From RDXT01 sp033765305 (GTDB lineage Bacteria; Bacteroidota; Bacteroidia; J057), in the NCBI GenBank assembly GCA_033765305.1, contig JANRID010000049.1, positions 1-64,000 on the forward strand: a stretch of 64,000 bases of DNA. Reading direction: 5' to 3'. This document shows, piece after piece, positions 35,579 to 44,565 of this stretch (position 1 is its first letter; every line of letters starts with the position of its first letter). A program made the translations under genes and the position numbers. The notes beneath the pieces were generated by a model. That model did no database searches. It was not told the origin of the DNA and worked only from the letters and a program-made list of their open reading frames with translations.

Positions 35579-36202
35579 ATGTACACCCCCCGCCACTTTC
35601 TCCAGCCCGACCACGGTCTTCAGCTTGATTTCATGCGGCGGCACAGTTTCGCCGCCCTGGTCACCACCGACGAAGCAGGCCGTCCGCATGCGACGCATGT
35701 GCCGGTCATGGTGGAGGAGCGCCCGGAAGGGCTCGGCCTGCTGTTTCACCTGGCCTGCGCCAATCCGCAGGCGCAGCAGCTCGACGGGCGCGAAGCCCTG
35801 TGCATCTTTTCCGGGCCGCATGCCTATATTTCCCCCAGCCTCTACGAACAGCCGCTGAGCGTGCCCACCTGGAACTACATCGCCGTGCATGCCTCCGGCA
35901 CCGGCCAGCTCATCCGCACGGAAGCAGAGACGCTGGCCGTGCTGGAGCAGCTGATCCTCCAGACCTAGCCCGCCTACCTCGCACAGTGGGCCCAGCTGCC
36001 GGAAAGCTACCGGACTGGCATGGTGAAGGGCATCTCCGCGTTCCGGCTGATGGTCAGCGAGCTGCAGGGGAAGGAGAAGCTCAGCCAGAACCGGAGCCCC
36101 GCCGAACGCGGCCGCATCATCGAAGCCCTGGACGCCAGCCCCGACAGCGCAGCGCGGGAAATTGCAGTGCGGATGCAGGAGCGGGAAGCAGGCGGCGGGT
36201 AA
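35579..36202 (+). pseudogene. PaiB-like FMN-binding negative transcriptional regulator, interrupted by an in-frame TAG
   Basis: Two halves of one PaiB-type protein lie in the same frame: residues 1-129 (MYTPRHFLQPDHGLQLDF; FAALVTTDEAGRPHATHVPV; VPTWNYIAVHASG), then TAG at 35966-35968, then PAYLAQWAQLPESYRTGMVK and GKEKLSQNRSPAERGRIIEA. Joined, the product is 207 residues, the normal family length, with the FMN-site strand and the KLSQNR signature both kept. PaiB-family proteins are described as repressors of sporulation or protease genes, but many are simply flavin-binding. A single base change explains the break; a sequencing error or read-through cannot be excluded. Confidence 0.85.
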
Positions 36203-36207
36203 ACATA

Positions 36208-36233
36208 CAGGCCCCGTAAAAGTACGGAGCCTG
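36208..36233 (-). terminator. Hairpin after the phosphatase operon
   Basis: CAGGCCCCGTA (36208-36218) pairs with TACGGAGCCTG (36223-36233) with one mismatch. It lies between the convergent paiB-like gene and the PhoD operon and could serve both. Confidence 0.55.
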
Positions 36234-36260
36234 GAACAAGACAACTTTCGGGAATACTTG

Positions 36261-37793
36261 TCAACGCACCCGTTTCGCCGAATAGGTGTGTAAGGGCTTG
36301 CCAGTTTCTTCGATGATCTGGAAATGGATGGAGGCCAGCTGCCCCGGCTGCGTGGCGCCCTCGGTGCTGACGCGCACGAAGCCGCCTGAGGGTTTTTCTT
36401 GTATATAGGGCTGGCGGACTCTGCCTTCCGGATCGCTGGAATTGGGCTCGCCGGGCTTGCGCCCAAGGCGGGCATTTTGGGCCACGAAGGCACCCGTGCA
36501 AAACTCATGAATGCCGCTCGGATGAATCGAATGGTACTGCCAGTGGCGGTCGCCGTTGATAATGAATACCTGATCCCCTCCTAGCCCGTTCGACTGCAGC
36601 CAGCTGAAAAATGCATCTCCCTCATGGCGGTACCCGCCTATATCGGCATGGTTGTCGCGCTTGTCCAAGGTAATGGTATCCCCCGGCAGGCGGTGATCAT
36701 CCGGGCCTACCATCGGCGTCGGGGACACGATAATCTTGAATGTGGCATCGCTTTCTTTCAGGGTACGCTTAAGCCAGGCCAGTTGTTCCGCACCCCACAG
36801 GGACTTATCTGGCCCGTCAGGGCGCGATAGCGGCGTGCGGTGTTCGCGGCCCTCTGTAAACCAGATCTGGAGATCTTGATTGACCCGGTGGGTGCGGTAA
36901 TTCACCATACTGGGATCTACTGGGAAGGTAATGGGCACTTGCTCCCGGAAGATATATTTCCCCAGCCAGTTGGAAGGCTCAGTGAAATACTCGTTTGTGG
37001 TATCACAGTCATTATTCCGGAAATCATGGTCATCCTTGGTCCAGTAGGTTGGGACCTGCGCAAGGAAATTCCGGGTGCGGGGAAAGGCAAATAACCTGTG
37101 CCATTTCGCGCGCATCTCCTGCTCGGTTTTTGCACGCTGCTCTTTAGGCACATCGTAGTATACGTTGTCACCGTTTCCAACCCAGAATGCAGCCGGATAC
37201 TGCCGCAGAATGACGTCAAATGCAGGATAGCCGAGGGCGCTGTCCTGCGGGGCTGCGGGTACTGCCCATGGATTCCGTTCGCCTGGATTCGCCAGCGGCA
37301 CCAACCCAAGGAAGCGTTCGTAATTCATGCAGCTCGCTACGATAAAGCTGAACGGTGCAGTGGAAAGCGTATCGGGCAGGGTGCTGAAAGTGGCAATCGG
37401 GCCTTTGCCGGCTGAAGATTGCAGCGGCCCATATACCGCCCGGTAATAATACCGGGTACCTGGCTTCAGGTTGGCAACGAGCGTCTTCAGGATATAATCA
37501 TTCTTCGAATTCGCCGACAGCCATTCGGTTTTATACGCATTGGCAAAGGATGAGTCCTCGGAAACTTCGAAGTACCCATCTGCCCGGAGGCCGGCTAAAT
37601 CCTGGCCGACCAGATCGAATGAGGTATTCAGCCGGGCATGCAGAATAATTGAATGCTGATCCGGCTCGCCAGCTATGTAATAGGGAGTCATCGGCGAGGC
37701 CGCCGCCGTATGGGATTGCTGCGGCGATGTGCAGCGGGTCAGCAGCAGGAAGGAAAAGCTGTATGCCGAGCATACGATCAGAAAAAGGCGCAT
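36261..37793 (-). CDS. PhoD-like alkaline phosphatase/phosphodiesterase lipoprotein
   Basis: A 510-residue metallophosphatase. The start at 37793 (MRLFLIVCSAYSFSFLLL) gives a signal ending TRC (Cys21). A fibronectin-like N-domain (about 40-130; KPGTRYYYRAVYGP) precedes the catalytic domain: FIVASCMNYERF, FWVGNGDNVYYDVPKEQRA, TYWTKDDHDFRNNDCD and FIINGDRHWQYHSIHPSGI, which carry the metal-binding Asp, Asn and His of the PhoD type. PhoD releases phosphate from mono- and diesters, using iron and calcium. Last gene of the low-GC operon; the upstream phosphatase stops 4 bp before it. Confidence 0.88.
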   Translation of the reverse strand: MRLFLIVCSAYSFSFLLLTRCTSPQQSHTAAASPMTPYYIAGEPDQHSIILHARLNTSFDLVGQDLAGLRADGYFEVSEDSSFANAYKTEWLSANSKNDYILKTLVANLKPGTRYYYRAVYGPLQSSAGKGPIATFSTLPDTLSTAPFSFIVASCMNYERFLGLVPLANPGERNPWAVPAAPQDSALGYPAFDVILRQYPAAFWVGNGDNVYYDVPKEQRAKTEQEMRAKWHRLFAFPRTRNFLAQVPTYWTKDDHDFRNNDCDTTNEYFTEPSNWLGKYIFREQVPITFPVDPSMVNYRTHRVNQDLQIWFTEGREHRTPLSRPDGPDKSLWGAEQLAWLKRTLKESDATFKIIVSPTPMVGPDDHRLPGDTITLDKRDNHADIGGYRHEGDAFFSWLQSNGLGGDQVFIINGDRHWQYHSIHPSGIHEFCTGAFVAQNARLGRKPGEPNSSDPEGRVRQPYIQEKPSGGFVRVSTEGATQPGQLASIHFQIIEETGKPLHTYSAKRVR

Positions 37794-37797
37794 TACA

Positions 37798-39387
37798 TTA
37801 GTCATGACGGTTGTAGGTAAGGGTCTTGAAAGGGAGCAGATCGGCGATCAGGTCTTCGGAATCCCGATCGGGAGAAAAGCGGAAAAAATGCACTTCTACC
37901 GTTCCTGGCGTAAAATCAGCCAGGACAAATCCATTTTCTTCCAGTGCTTCGATGTCCTGGGCAACATCCAGGCTTTTGGGGGGAAGGGGTTTGGTCCCTC
38001 TGTAGCCGGAAGGCCAGCCATCGGCGCCGAGGGGGCCGGCAAGGATAGATACGACCGGGTGAGCACTGAATTCCTCCATATTGCTCCGTTGGATACGCGT
38101 AGCGCCGATCGCATGCAGATCGCCGGAGATCATCAGGGGGATTTTCCGCTGGTTGGCGGAAATTGCCCGCAAAATCCGGTCATGCTGGCTGTTCCAGCCG
38201 CTCTGCCAGTATGGCTTGTTCAGCTGATCTGTCAGCTTGCCTTCCACATTCAGATAATCCGGATACCATTCTCCCCATTTTCCTGCAGTCCAGCCCATCG
38301 GAGTGGAAGGGATATTGACTGTGTGCAGCACTTCATTATCCTGCACCCGCCTGGAGATCCACCGTTCGGTTTCTTGCGGCACAAACTGGCCTGTAGGCCC
38401 TTTGAGCGAGAGAAACCGGCGGCAGTCATACATCAGCAGCTCGGCGAGGCGGCCATAGCGCAGGGTGCCGAAGCATTCCGACACGCCTGGCGCTTTATCG
38501 CCTGCAGAAGATCCGCCAAGATTTGCTGGGCGGTTGTGGTCCGGCAAAAACTCCGGATAATACCAGCTTTGAAGGGTACGGCTCAATTCCAGGTTGAACG
38601 GATCGGGCGGGAACGAAATAAAATAATCGCTTGCCTCGTCGTTTTCAAAATAGTCATGGTCGTCATGGAAGAAAAATACAGGGGTAGACCGCAGGCGGGT
38701 GCTGTAGAGTGGCACGATCTGCGGGCCGGCAGCATCGCGAAGTGCAAGCTCATTCGGGGTGCCGACCACGGGTTTGTCCCGGTCAAACGGCATTGCCAGT
38801 TCTGGGGGCGCAGCTGAAAGCCCCTTGCGGGCGGCACCGTTGCCGCGCAGATCCCAATACACCTGATCGCCAATGGCGATCAGGGCATCAGGCCGATATG
38901 AAAGGGCACGTGTAAGCAGCTTTTCACGTTTGGGGGACAGCAAGCGGCGGCCTTCATGGGCCCGGAGCCGGTCATGCCCCCCGGCGCAGGTGTAAATCAG
39001 CACGCGCAGGCGATCCGGAAGGTCTCCCGGCGCAGGAAATGTTTTCAGTTTCCAGCTGTCACAAAGCGGCTTCTTGCTTGCGGTCAGGGAAAGTTCGTAT
39101 TCCGTAGCAGGCTGCAGGCCGGTCACATCGAAGGTCCAAAAAAAACCCTGGCTGTCGGTTTTTTGGCCATTCACCAAGGTGCGCCCCGCCGTGAGCACGG
39201 GAACGGCTTGTATCGGCTCACGCAGCGAAACCTTGATCAGAAAACGTTCATGATTGGCTGTAGGGAGAATATGGTCTACCTGGCCGGCATTCCAATTCAG
39301 GTCATGCAGGCTGAATTCCGGCAAGGGGGGCATCCAAGCCAGGGCAGACATTGCCGCGGCATGTTTCACAAAGTCTCGGCGTTTCAT
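37798..39387 (-). CDS. PhoD-like alkaline phosphatase with a Tat-type signal
   Basis: A 529-residue metallophosphatase. The start at 39387 (MKRRDFVKHAAAMSALAW) has the twin-arginine motif RRDFVK, so export folded via Tat is likely, as for classical PhoD. The N-domain is fibronectin-like (GLQPATEYELSLTAS). Catalytic motifs are LIYTCAGGHDRLRAHEG, ALIAIGDQVYWDL, VFFFHDDHDYFENDEA, and LMISGDLHAIGATRI. It is a second, only distantly similar phosphatase next to the first. Different substrates for the two are likely but cannot be told by eye. Lower GC than the flanks. Confidence 0.88.
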   Translation of the reverse strand: MKRRDFVKHAAAMSALAWMPPLPEFSLHDLNWNAGQVDHILPTANHERFLIKVSLREPIQAVPVLTAGRTLVNGQKTDSQGFFWTFDVTGLQPATEYELSLTASKKPLCDSWKLKTFPAPGDLPDRLRVLIYTCAGGHDRLRAHEGRRLLSPKREKLLTRALSYRPDALIAIGDQVYWDLRGNGAARKGLSAAPPELAMPFDRDKPVVGTPNELALRDAAGPQIVPLYSTRLRSTPVFFFHDDHDYFENDEASDYFISFPPDPFNLELSRTLQSWYYPEFLPDHNRPANLGGSSAGDKAPGVSECFGTLRYGRLAELLMYDCRRFLSLKGPTGQFVPQETERWISRRVQDNEVLHTVNIPSTPMGWTAGKWGEWYPDYLNVEGKLTDQLNKPYWQSGWNSQHDRILRAISANQRKIPLMISGDLHAIGATRIQRSNMEEFSAHPVVSILAGPLGADGWPSGYRGTKPLPPKSLDVAQDIEALEENGFVLADFTPGTVEVHFFRFSPDRDSEDLIADLLPFKTLTYNRHD

Positions 39388-39397
39388 AGCAGACGGT

Positions 39398-42181
39398 TTA
39401 GAATCGGATAGCGACTGAGGTAAGAATAACCCTTGGAAGAATAAACTGGCCGAATCCGTAGGGATTGGGAGCTGTCTGGGTGGTGGAGTTGGGGTTGAAA
39501 TCGTATTGTGCGAAGCCTTCTTCAGACACCGACTCGATATTCTCCATGCCAGGCGCATTGCCATTCTGCAACGCCACGGTATTGAGCAGGTTGGACCCTT
39601 TCACTGTGATCGTCAGCTGGCCGATATCCAGGGAAGCACCGCCATTGAGCTCGCCCCAGCCATCAACCGATACGGTATTGCGGCGATTGAGGTAGTATCC
39701 GGAGGTATACCGGTAGTTTGCGAACAGACTGATCTGTTTGAAGAAATAGCTCACTTGCGCATCCGCAATCACAGGCGGGGTTTGCTGGACGCGGTTGCCT
39801 GTGATATCGATCTCAGCTACCGTAGTCGGCACGCCGAGGGGGGGTAATTCCGCAGGCACCAGGGCGCGTACCGGGATTTTGAAATTGCCGTACCGAGCGT
39901 CCTGGAAGGTGCCAACCAGCTTGACCTCCAGTGCATCTACAGGGCGGTAGACGGCTTCGAGTTCCAAGCCATAGGAATAGGAACGGGCAAACTGGATGAA
40001 GTTGTCCAGAAAGTTCCCTGGCTGAAGTACTGTATTGACATTCTGGCGGATCCGGATGGTCGTATAATAAAATGTGCTGAAGAGGGAGAACCGGGGATAG
40101 TTGAATTTAAGGCCGGCCTCAGCCTGATACATTTCATCTGGAGGAGCTTTCAGCGTTTGTCCATTGCCTTCCGCTGTGCCGTTTTCCACCAGATTGAAGT
40201 GATTGTGCGGAGTTGGCGTACGGGCACCGCGGGTAGCACGCAGGTAAGATGCCAGATGTTCACTCAGGGTATAGTTGGCTCCGATGGAGAAATTGACATT
40301 CAGATAACGGTAATTCCAGTAGCGGTAGCGGCCACTGCCGGTAGTAAACCGGTTGTCGTAGACTGTAATGCTGTTGCCATCCAGATTGATATTAGTAGGG
40401 CGCTCCGAAGAGCCACGCGCCAGGGTTTGTTCGAACCGCACCCCGCCTTCCAGCCGCAGGCGTTCACTGGGTCTCCATTCATCCCCGATGTATAAGGCTG
40501 CGATTACATAGTTCTGGTTAGTATTGTTGATTTTGCCTTGTCCCGGGGTGCTGTACTGGAGGAACCCGTTATCGGTCTGAATCTGCTTGACCGCCCGGGT
40601 GGCCGTGTCAATCACTACCCAGTTGACTAGCTTTGGCCGCTCGCTCACATCTGTGAGCAGGTCGCTATCAAAACGAGTATCAATTTGATTGACTTGGCTC
40701 AGATAAGGACCAAACTGAATCTTGTGCTTCCCGACTTTCTTCGAGATCAGGGTATTGTTGATAAAGTTGGACCAGTCATGGGAGGTATGCCCCAAGGTCT
40801 GGCGGATCAGCAATCCGTTTCCATTGAGTTGGGCCGCATTGCGGATGGTGTCCCGGGTGTTTACATAGATAAAAAGGTTGCCCGGCACAGTGGATGCCTT
40901 GAAGGGGGTATTGCCCGGCCCCAGGTTATTGATTTCATAGGTGGTGAAAATAGCCTTGGCCAGATTCCGCAGTTCCCATCCATTGCCAAGCTCTTTATAG
41001 ATGTCCAGGGCAATGTTTTTGTAATTGGATCGGACGCCGTCCCGGGGGCTGGTAATGGTGCGGGTGCCGGTTCTGATCGGATCGGGCTGCCGGAGAAAAG
41101 CCATTTCTTCGCTTGAAAAGCTGCCGTACCGGAACCCCGGTCCGCCCGGAATCTGCTGAGGATCTGTCAAGTTGATATACGGAATGCTGCTGAACAAGGT
41201 GTTGCGGTCACGCATTACCCGTCCGTAGATCCGGAAGTACCCCCCTTCAAATTCACGGGTAATATTCGCTTTGATTTGGCCGCCTACGTTCGCTGGCCAG
41301 CCTGGATCTTTCACCCCGTAGTCATAGCGGTAGAAACCTCCAAGGTTGAATTTCCAGTTTTCAGACAGCGGGCCGCCCACATTAAAATCCGCCCGGTAGG
41401 ACGGCTGGGTGCCAATAGTCGTTTTGAATATGCCTTCGATGCGGCTGCCGCCGGTTTTGCTGATAAAGTTGATAATACCGCCAGGGTTATTGGAAGCAAA
41501 GATCGATGCGCTGCCCCCACGGACCGCTTCGATTTTTTCAATCGTTTCATCCAGCCTGAAGTGGTAATCAAGACCTACCGGACCATTGGGGATCTCATAC
41601 ACCGGCATCCCGTCCTCATGCATCCCCAGGAAGATGAAAGAATTGATCCCTGGCCCTCCTGGCGGGAGGCCCCGCGCTACGATGCCATTGCCAATTTCGC
41701 CTTGTGTATTGTTGACAGCTAAACCTGGCACAATTTTCAGCGCGTCTCCGGTGCTTCGGGGCACCCGCATGTCCAGTTGCTTCGCGTTGAGCGTCGAAAT
41801 CGAAACGCTGGACTCAAACTTGGTGTACTTGCTGCTGCTGCCCGTCACAACAACTTCTTTCAGGGTGAACCGGGACTTGAGTTGGACCACGAGCGGCTCC
41901 TCTTCAAGTTCGTAAACCTGCACTTCTGCACGCTCGTAGCCCGTAAATGAGAATGTGACTACAACCGGAAGCTTTCTGGCGATCGGGAGTGCGTACGCAC
42001 CTTTGTCGTCCGTGAACACTCCCTGGGAAGTGCCTTTGATCTGCACTGCGGCGCCTGGCAAAGCAAGCCCATTTTCGTCGATTACCTGCCCGCGCAATAC
42101 GTCCGAGGTCTGGCTCCAGGTTTGGAGCATGATACCCATGAACATGAGTATCCCTAGCTGATACTTGTAGATCAGTTTCAT
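39398..42181 (-). CDS. TonB-dependent receptor with CarboxypepD_reg-like N-domain
   Basis: A 927-residue outer membrane receptor. After a signal peptide (ending TWSQ) comes a CarboxypepD_reg-like domain (LRGQVIDENGLALPGAAVQI), the plug (STGDALKIVPGLAVNN; EAVRGGSASIFASNNPGG), and a barrel ending in a final aromatic strand. It is not SusC-like (no SusD follows) but of the FecA/Fiu-like type. Gene order suggests transport of phosphate, phosphoester or a metal complex needed by the phosphatases. The gap to the PhoD-Tat gene is 10 bp, so they are one operon. GC is lower than in neighbouring DNA. Confidence 0.88.
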   Translation of the reverse strand: MKLIYKYQLGILMFMGIMLQTWSQTSDVLRGQVIDENGLALPGAAVQIKGTSQGVFTDDKGAYALPIARKLPVVVTFSFTGYERAEVQVYELEEEPLVVQLKSRFTLKEVVVTGSSSKYTKFESSVSISTLNAKQLDMRVPRSTGDALKIVPGLAVNNTQGEIGNGIVARGLPPGGPGINSFIFLGMHEDGMPVYEIPNGPVGLDYHFRLDETIEKIEAVRGGSASIFASNNPGGIINFISKTGGSRIEGIFKTTIGTQPSYRADFNVGGPLSENWKFNLGGFYRYDYGVKDPGWPANVGGQIKANITREFEGGYFRIYGRVMRDRNTLFSSIPYINLTDPQQIPGGPGFRYGSFSSEEMAFLRQPDPIRTGTRTITSPRDGVRSNYKNIALDIYKELGNGWELRNLAKAIFTTYEINNLGPGNTPFKASTVPGNLFIYVNTRDTIRNAAQLNGNGLLIRQTLGHTSHDWSNFINNTLISKKVGKHKIQFGPYLSQVNQIDTRFDSDLLTDVSERPKLVNWVVIDTATRAVKQIQTDNGFLQYSTPGQGKINNTNQNYVIAALYIGDEWRPSERLRLEGGVRFEQTLARGSSERPTNINLDGNSITVYDNRFTTGSGRYRYWNYRYLNVNFSIGANYTLSEHLASYLRATRGARTPTPHNHFNLVENGTAEGNGQTLKAPPDEMYQAEAGLKFNYPRFSLFSTFYYTTIRIRQNVNTVLQPGNFLDNFIQFARSYSYGLELEAVYRPVDALEVKLVGTFQDARYGNFKIPVRALVPAELPPLGVPTTVAEIDITGNRVQQTPPVIADAQVSYFFKQISLFANYRYTSGYYLNRRNTVSVDGWGELNGGASLDIGQLTITVKGSNLLNTVALQNGNAPGMENIESVSEEGFAQYDFNPNSTTQTAPNPYGFGQFILPRVILTSVAIRF

Positions 42182-42224
42182 AAATAAACAGGATTTAATA
42201 TGTGCCGATGATTGGTCGATCCCT

Positions 42225-43142
42225 TTAGGATTTCTCGCCTGTGCTCAGGAATCCATAAGCCCTCAAAAAACCGGGGCTATTCCGGAAAAACCAGTCCACA
42301 AATACCGTTACGGCCGGGTTGGCAGAACGGCGGGCATATCCAAGGTTCAAAAATGCGCATGGAACATTCTTCGATTCGGTCTGCTCCAGCTGATCCAGTA
42401 CTCTATCCAGATGATCATATATTCTTTCCTCTTTCTCCACCCAACCGTTTCCGTCCAGATCCACAGGGATAATTTGGATGCCTGCCAGGGGCTGGCGAGT
42501 CTTCAAATCAAACAGATACCCTGGATTATTGTACGTCACACCGTTCGTGTCGGCCTGTATAGCCAGCACCAGATGCCAGTCTTCTCCTGCCACCCCGATC
42601 CCTTTTACCTCCGAGACCTCCGATCCAAACTGCTGCGCAAGTATGACTGTCGATCCTGCGTACTGGGCACGCTTATATAAGGTATGCTTGGGCAATATGA
42701 CGGGCTGCGCGTCGGCAGCATACTTGCTATTCAGGTCCTCTTCAAAAAATAAAGAACGCAACTGCTTGTTGTTTAGGCCTTTCTGAGCAAATTCTTTCGC
42801 AAATTCACTCCGTGCATTCGTGGCAGGCAGCAGGACATAGCGGGCAAAGTTGCGGTACTCCCAGCCCGGCTGTATCTCCGTTTTCCCAAGCTTGTGGGCA
42901 TTGATTACAATATCCGCATCTTCGGGGTCCCGGAGACCGCGGCGCTTGATGCGTACCGCTATCTCCGGATGCTCGTTCCTGAATGCGGTAATACAAGCCT
43001 CGATCAGGGGATACGTGAAACGGGCACCCGTAATTACCAGCGTGTCCGGAGCAATCGCGCCCTGGGCACATATCTGCGGCAGGATGCAGACAAGCAATAC
43101 ACATAGGCTTGTCAAGCGGGAAAATGAAGGCCGGTACGTCAT
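42225..43142 (-). CDS. PstS-like phosphate-binding protein
   Basis: A 305-residue exported protein with a signal peptide ending PQICAQG. DTLVITGARFTYPLIEACI and the following ITAFRNEHPEIAVRI have the form of PstS-type substrate-binding proteins, which start with a Ser/Gly-rich phosphate loop followed by a helix. QYAGSTVILAQQFG and GYLFDLKTRQPL correspond to later parts, but there is no pstCAB transporter beside it. It is the first gene of the low-GC operon with the receptor and two phosphatases, so it may bind phosphate released outside. Other anion-binding proteins of this superfamily remain possible. Confidence 0.7.
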   Translation of the reverse strand: MTYRPSFSRLTSLCVLLVCILPQICAQGAIAPDTLVITGARFTYPLIEACITAFRNEHPEIAVRIKRRGLRDPEDADIVINAHKLGKTEIQPGWEYRNFARYVLLPATNARSEFAKEFAQKGLNNKQLRSLFFEEDLNSKYAADAQPVILPKHTLYKRAQYAGSTVILAQQFGSEVSEVKGIGVAGEDWHLVLAIQADTNGVTYNNPGYLFDLKTRQPLAGIQIIPVDLDGNGWVEKEERIYDHLDRVLDQLEQTESKNVPCAFLNLGYARRSANPAVTVFVDWFFRNSPGFLRAYGFLSTGEKS

Positions 43143-43177
43143 ATAAAATATTTAATCTATCGATTTAGTAGACAATA

Positions 43178-43209
43178 CAAATGTATACTAGTTCTATCGT
43201 TTAAGTCAA
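43178..43209 (-). promoter_or_regulatory. Promoter of the phosphate-uptake operon
   Basis: On the minus strand TTG (43209-43207), 21 nt, and TACATTTG (43185-43178), a perfect TAnnTTTG. A transcript would start near 43171, about 28 nt before the PstS-like start. Confidence 0.6.
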
Positions 43210-43261
43210 GTAAAATGAAATTATTTTTTGCTCCTGATACGTCTTGATGATTAAATAATTG

Positions 43262-43277
43262 ATAACTAATTAGTTAT
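43262..43277. promoter_or_regulatory. Perfect 16-bp palindrome in an AT-rich divergent promoter region
   Basis: ATAACTAATTAGTTAT is its own reverse complement. It lies between the divergent phosphate operon and rlmI, about 90 bp upstream of the operon transcript start. It could be an operator for a dimeric regulator; no further copy was seen nearby. Confidence 0.4.
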
Positions 43278-43380
43278 ATTAATTTTTGCCCCCAGGTAGC
43301 CCCCGGTCCTATCATTCCGCCTCCTGCTGTAGCATCGCAGCCCTCCTTGTCCCTATCTTGCAGCCCCATTGCCCGCGCCT

Positions 43381-44559
43381 ATGCACCGCCTCTTTCTCAA
43401 ACCCGGACGCGAGTCCTCCCTCCAGCGCTTCCACCCCTGGATTTTCTCCGGCGCCGTACGCGAACTCGACGGCCAGCCTCAGGAAGGCGACCTGATCGAG
43501 GTGTATGCCAACGACGGGCAGTACCTGGCCACCGGCCATTACCAGCCCGGCACCATCACGGTGCGCGTGATCTCCTTTGCGCAGACACCGGCAGACCCCG
43601 CATTCTGGCGGCAGAAACTGGAACGGGCCCTGGCGCTGCGGCGGCAGGCAGGCCTGCTCGATGCGCCGGATACCACTATGCTGCGCCTCGTCCACGGCGA
43701 AGGCGACGGCTGCCCGGGCCTGATCGTGGACCTCTACGGCGGCGTAGCCGTGATCCAGTGCCATTCCCTGGGATTTTACCGCATCCGGCATGAGCTGGCT
43801 GCGCTGCTGCGGGAGCTGCTCGGCAGCCGGCTCGAAGCCGTATATGACAAAAGCGCTGCTGCGCTGCCTTTCAAGGCGCCTATTACCCCCGAAGACGCAT
43901 ACCTGCTCGGCAGCGCGCAGGACTGGGAAGGCACCGAGTGTGGCGCCCGCTACCGGATCGACGTGGAAGGCGGGCAAAAAACCGGGTTCTTCGTCGATCA
44001 GCGCGAAAACCGCCAGCTCCTGCGCGCATACGCGCGCGGCCGCAGCGTGCTGAATCTCTTCTGCTACACCGGCGGCTTCTCCGTCGCCGCCCTGCAAGGC
44101 GGTGCCAGCCGGGTCCACAGCGTGGACAGCTCCAAACGGGCCATCGGCCTGACGCTCGAAAACATCGCCCTCAATTTCGGGCCGGATGCGCCGCATGAGG
44201 CCTTTGCCGAAGAGGTCTTCGACTTTTTTCAGCGGACGGACGAACGCTACGATATCCTGGTCGTGGATCCGCCCGCTTTCGCCAAGCACCAGAACGTCCT
44301 CAGCCGTGCGCTCCGCGGCTACCGCAACCTGAACCAGAAAGCGATCGCCCGCGTGGCCCCCGGCGGGCTGGTCTTCACCTTCTCCTGCTCGCAGGTGGTG
44401 AGCCGGGAGCAGTTCCGCGAAGCGGTGTTCACCGCCGCCGCGCAGACCGGGCGCACCGTGCGCATCCTGCACCAGCTCTCGCAGCCGCCGGACCATCCGG
44501 TCAATATCTACCATCCGGAGGGCGAATACCTCAAAGGGCTGGTGCTGGCCGTGGAATAA
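43381..44559 (+). CDS. rlmI: 23S rRNA (cytosine-1962-C5)-methyltransferase-like RlmI
   Basis: A 392-residue SAM-dependent methyltransferase. The N-terminal PUA domain is clear (FLKPGRESSLQRFHPWIFSG, then GDLIEVYANDGQYLATGHY), followed by the EEHD-like middle part (GVAVIQCHSLGFYRIRHE) and the Rossmann domain with SVLNLFCYTGGFSVAALQGG and ILVVDPPAFAKHQ; the DPPAF signature is diagnostic. The start at 43381 (MHRLFLKPG) is preferred to a TTG four codons upstream. It methylates C1962 in 23S rRNA in E. coli. A TATCTTGC at 43354-43361 may be its -7 box. Converges on the histidine kinase with 6 bp between stops. Confidence 0.93.
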   Translation: MHRLFLKPGRESSLQRFHPWIFSGAVRELDGQPQEGDLIEVYANDGQYLATGHYQPGTITVRVISFAQTPADPAFWRQKLERALALRRQAGLLDAPDTTMLRLVHGEGDGCPGLIVDLYGGVAVIQCHSLGFYRIRHELAALLRELLGSRLEAVYDKSAAALPFKAPITPEDAYLLGSAQDWEGTECGARYRIDVEGGQKTGFFVDQRENRQLLRAYARGRSVLNLFCYTGGFSVAALQGGASRVHSVDSSKRAIGLTLENIALNFGPDAPHEAFAEEVFDFFQRTDERYDILVVDPPAFAKHQNVLSRALRGYRNLNQKAIARVAPGGLVFTFSCSQVVSREQFREAVFTAAAQTGRTVRILHQLSQPPDHPVNIYHPEGEYLKGLVLAVE

Positions 44560-44565
44560 GCCCTT

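Noticed and set aside
43369..43380. TTG start four codons upstream of rlmI
   Set aside because: The ATG at 43381 gives the normal family start.
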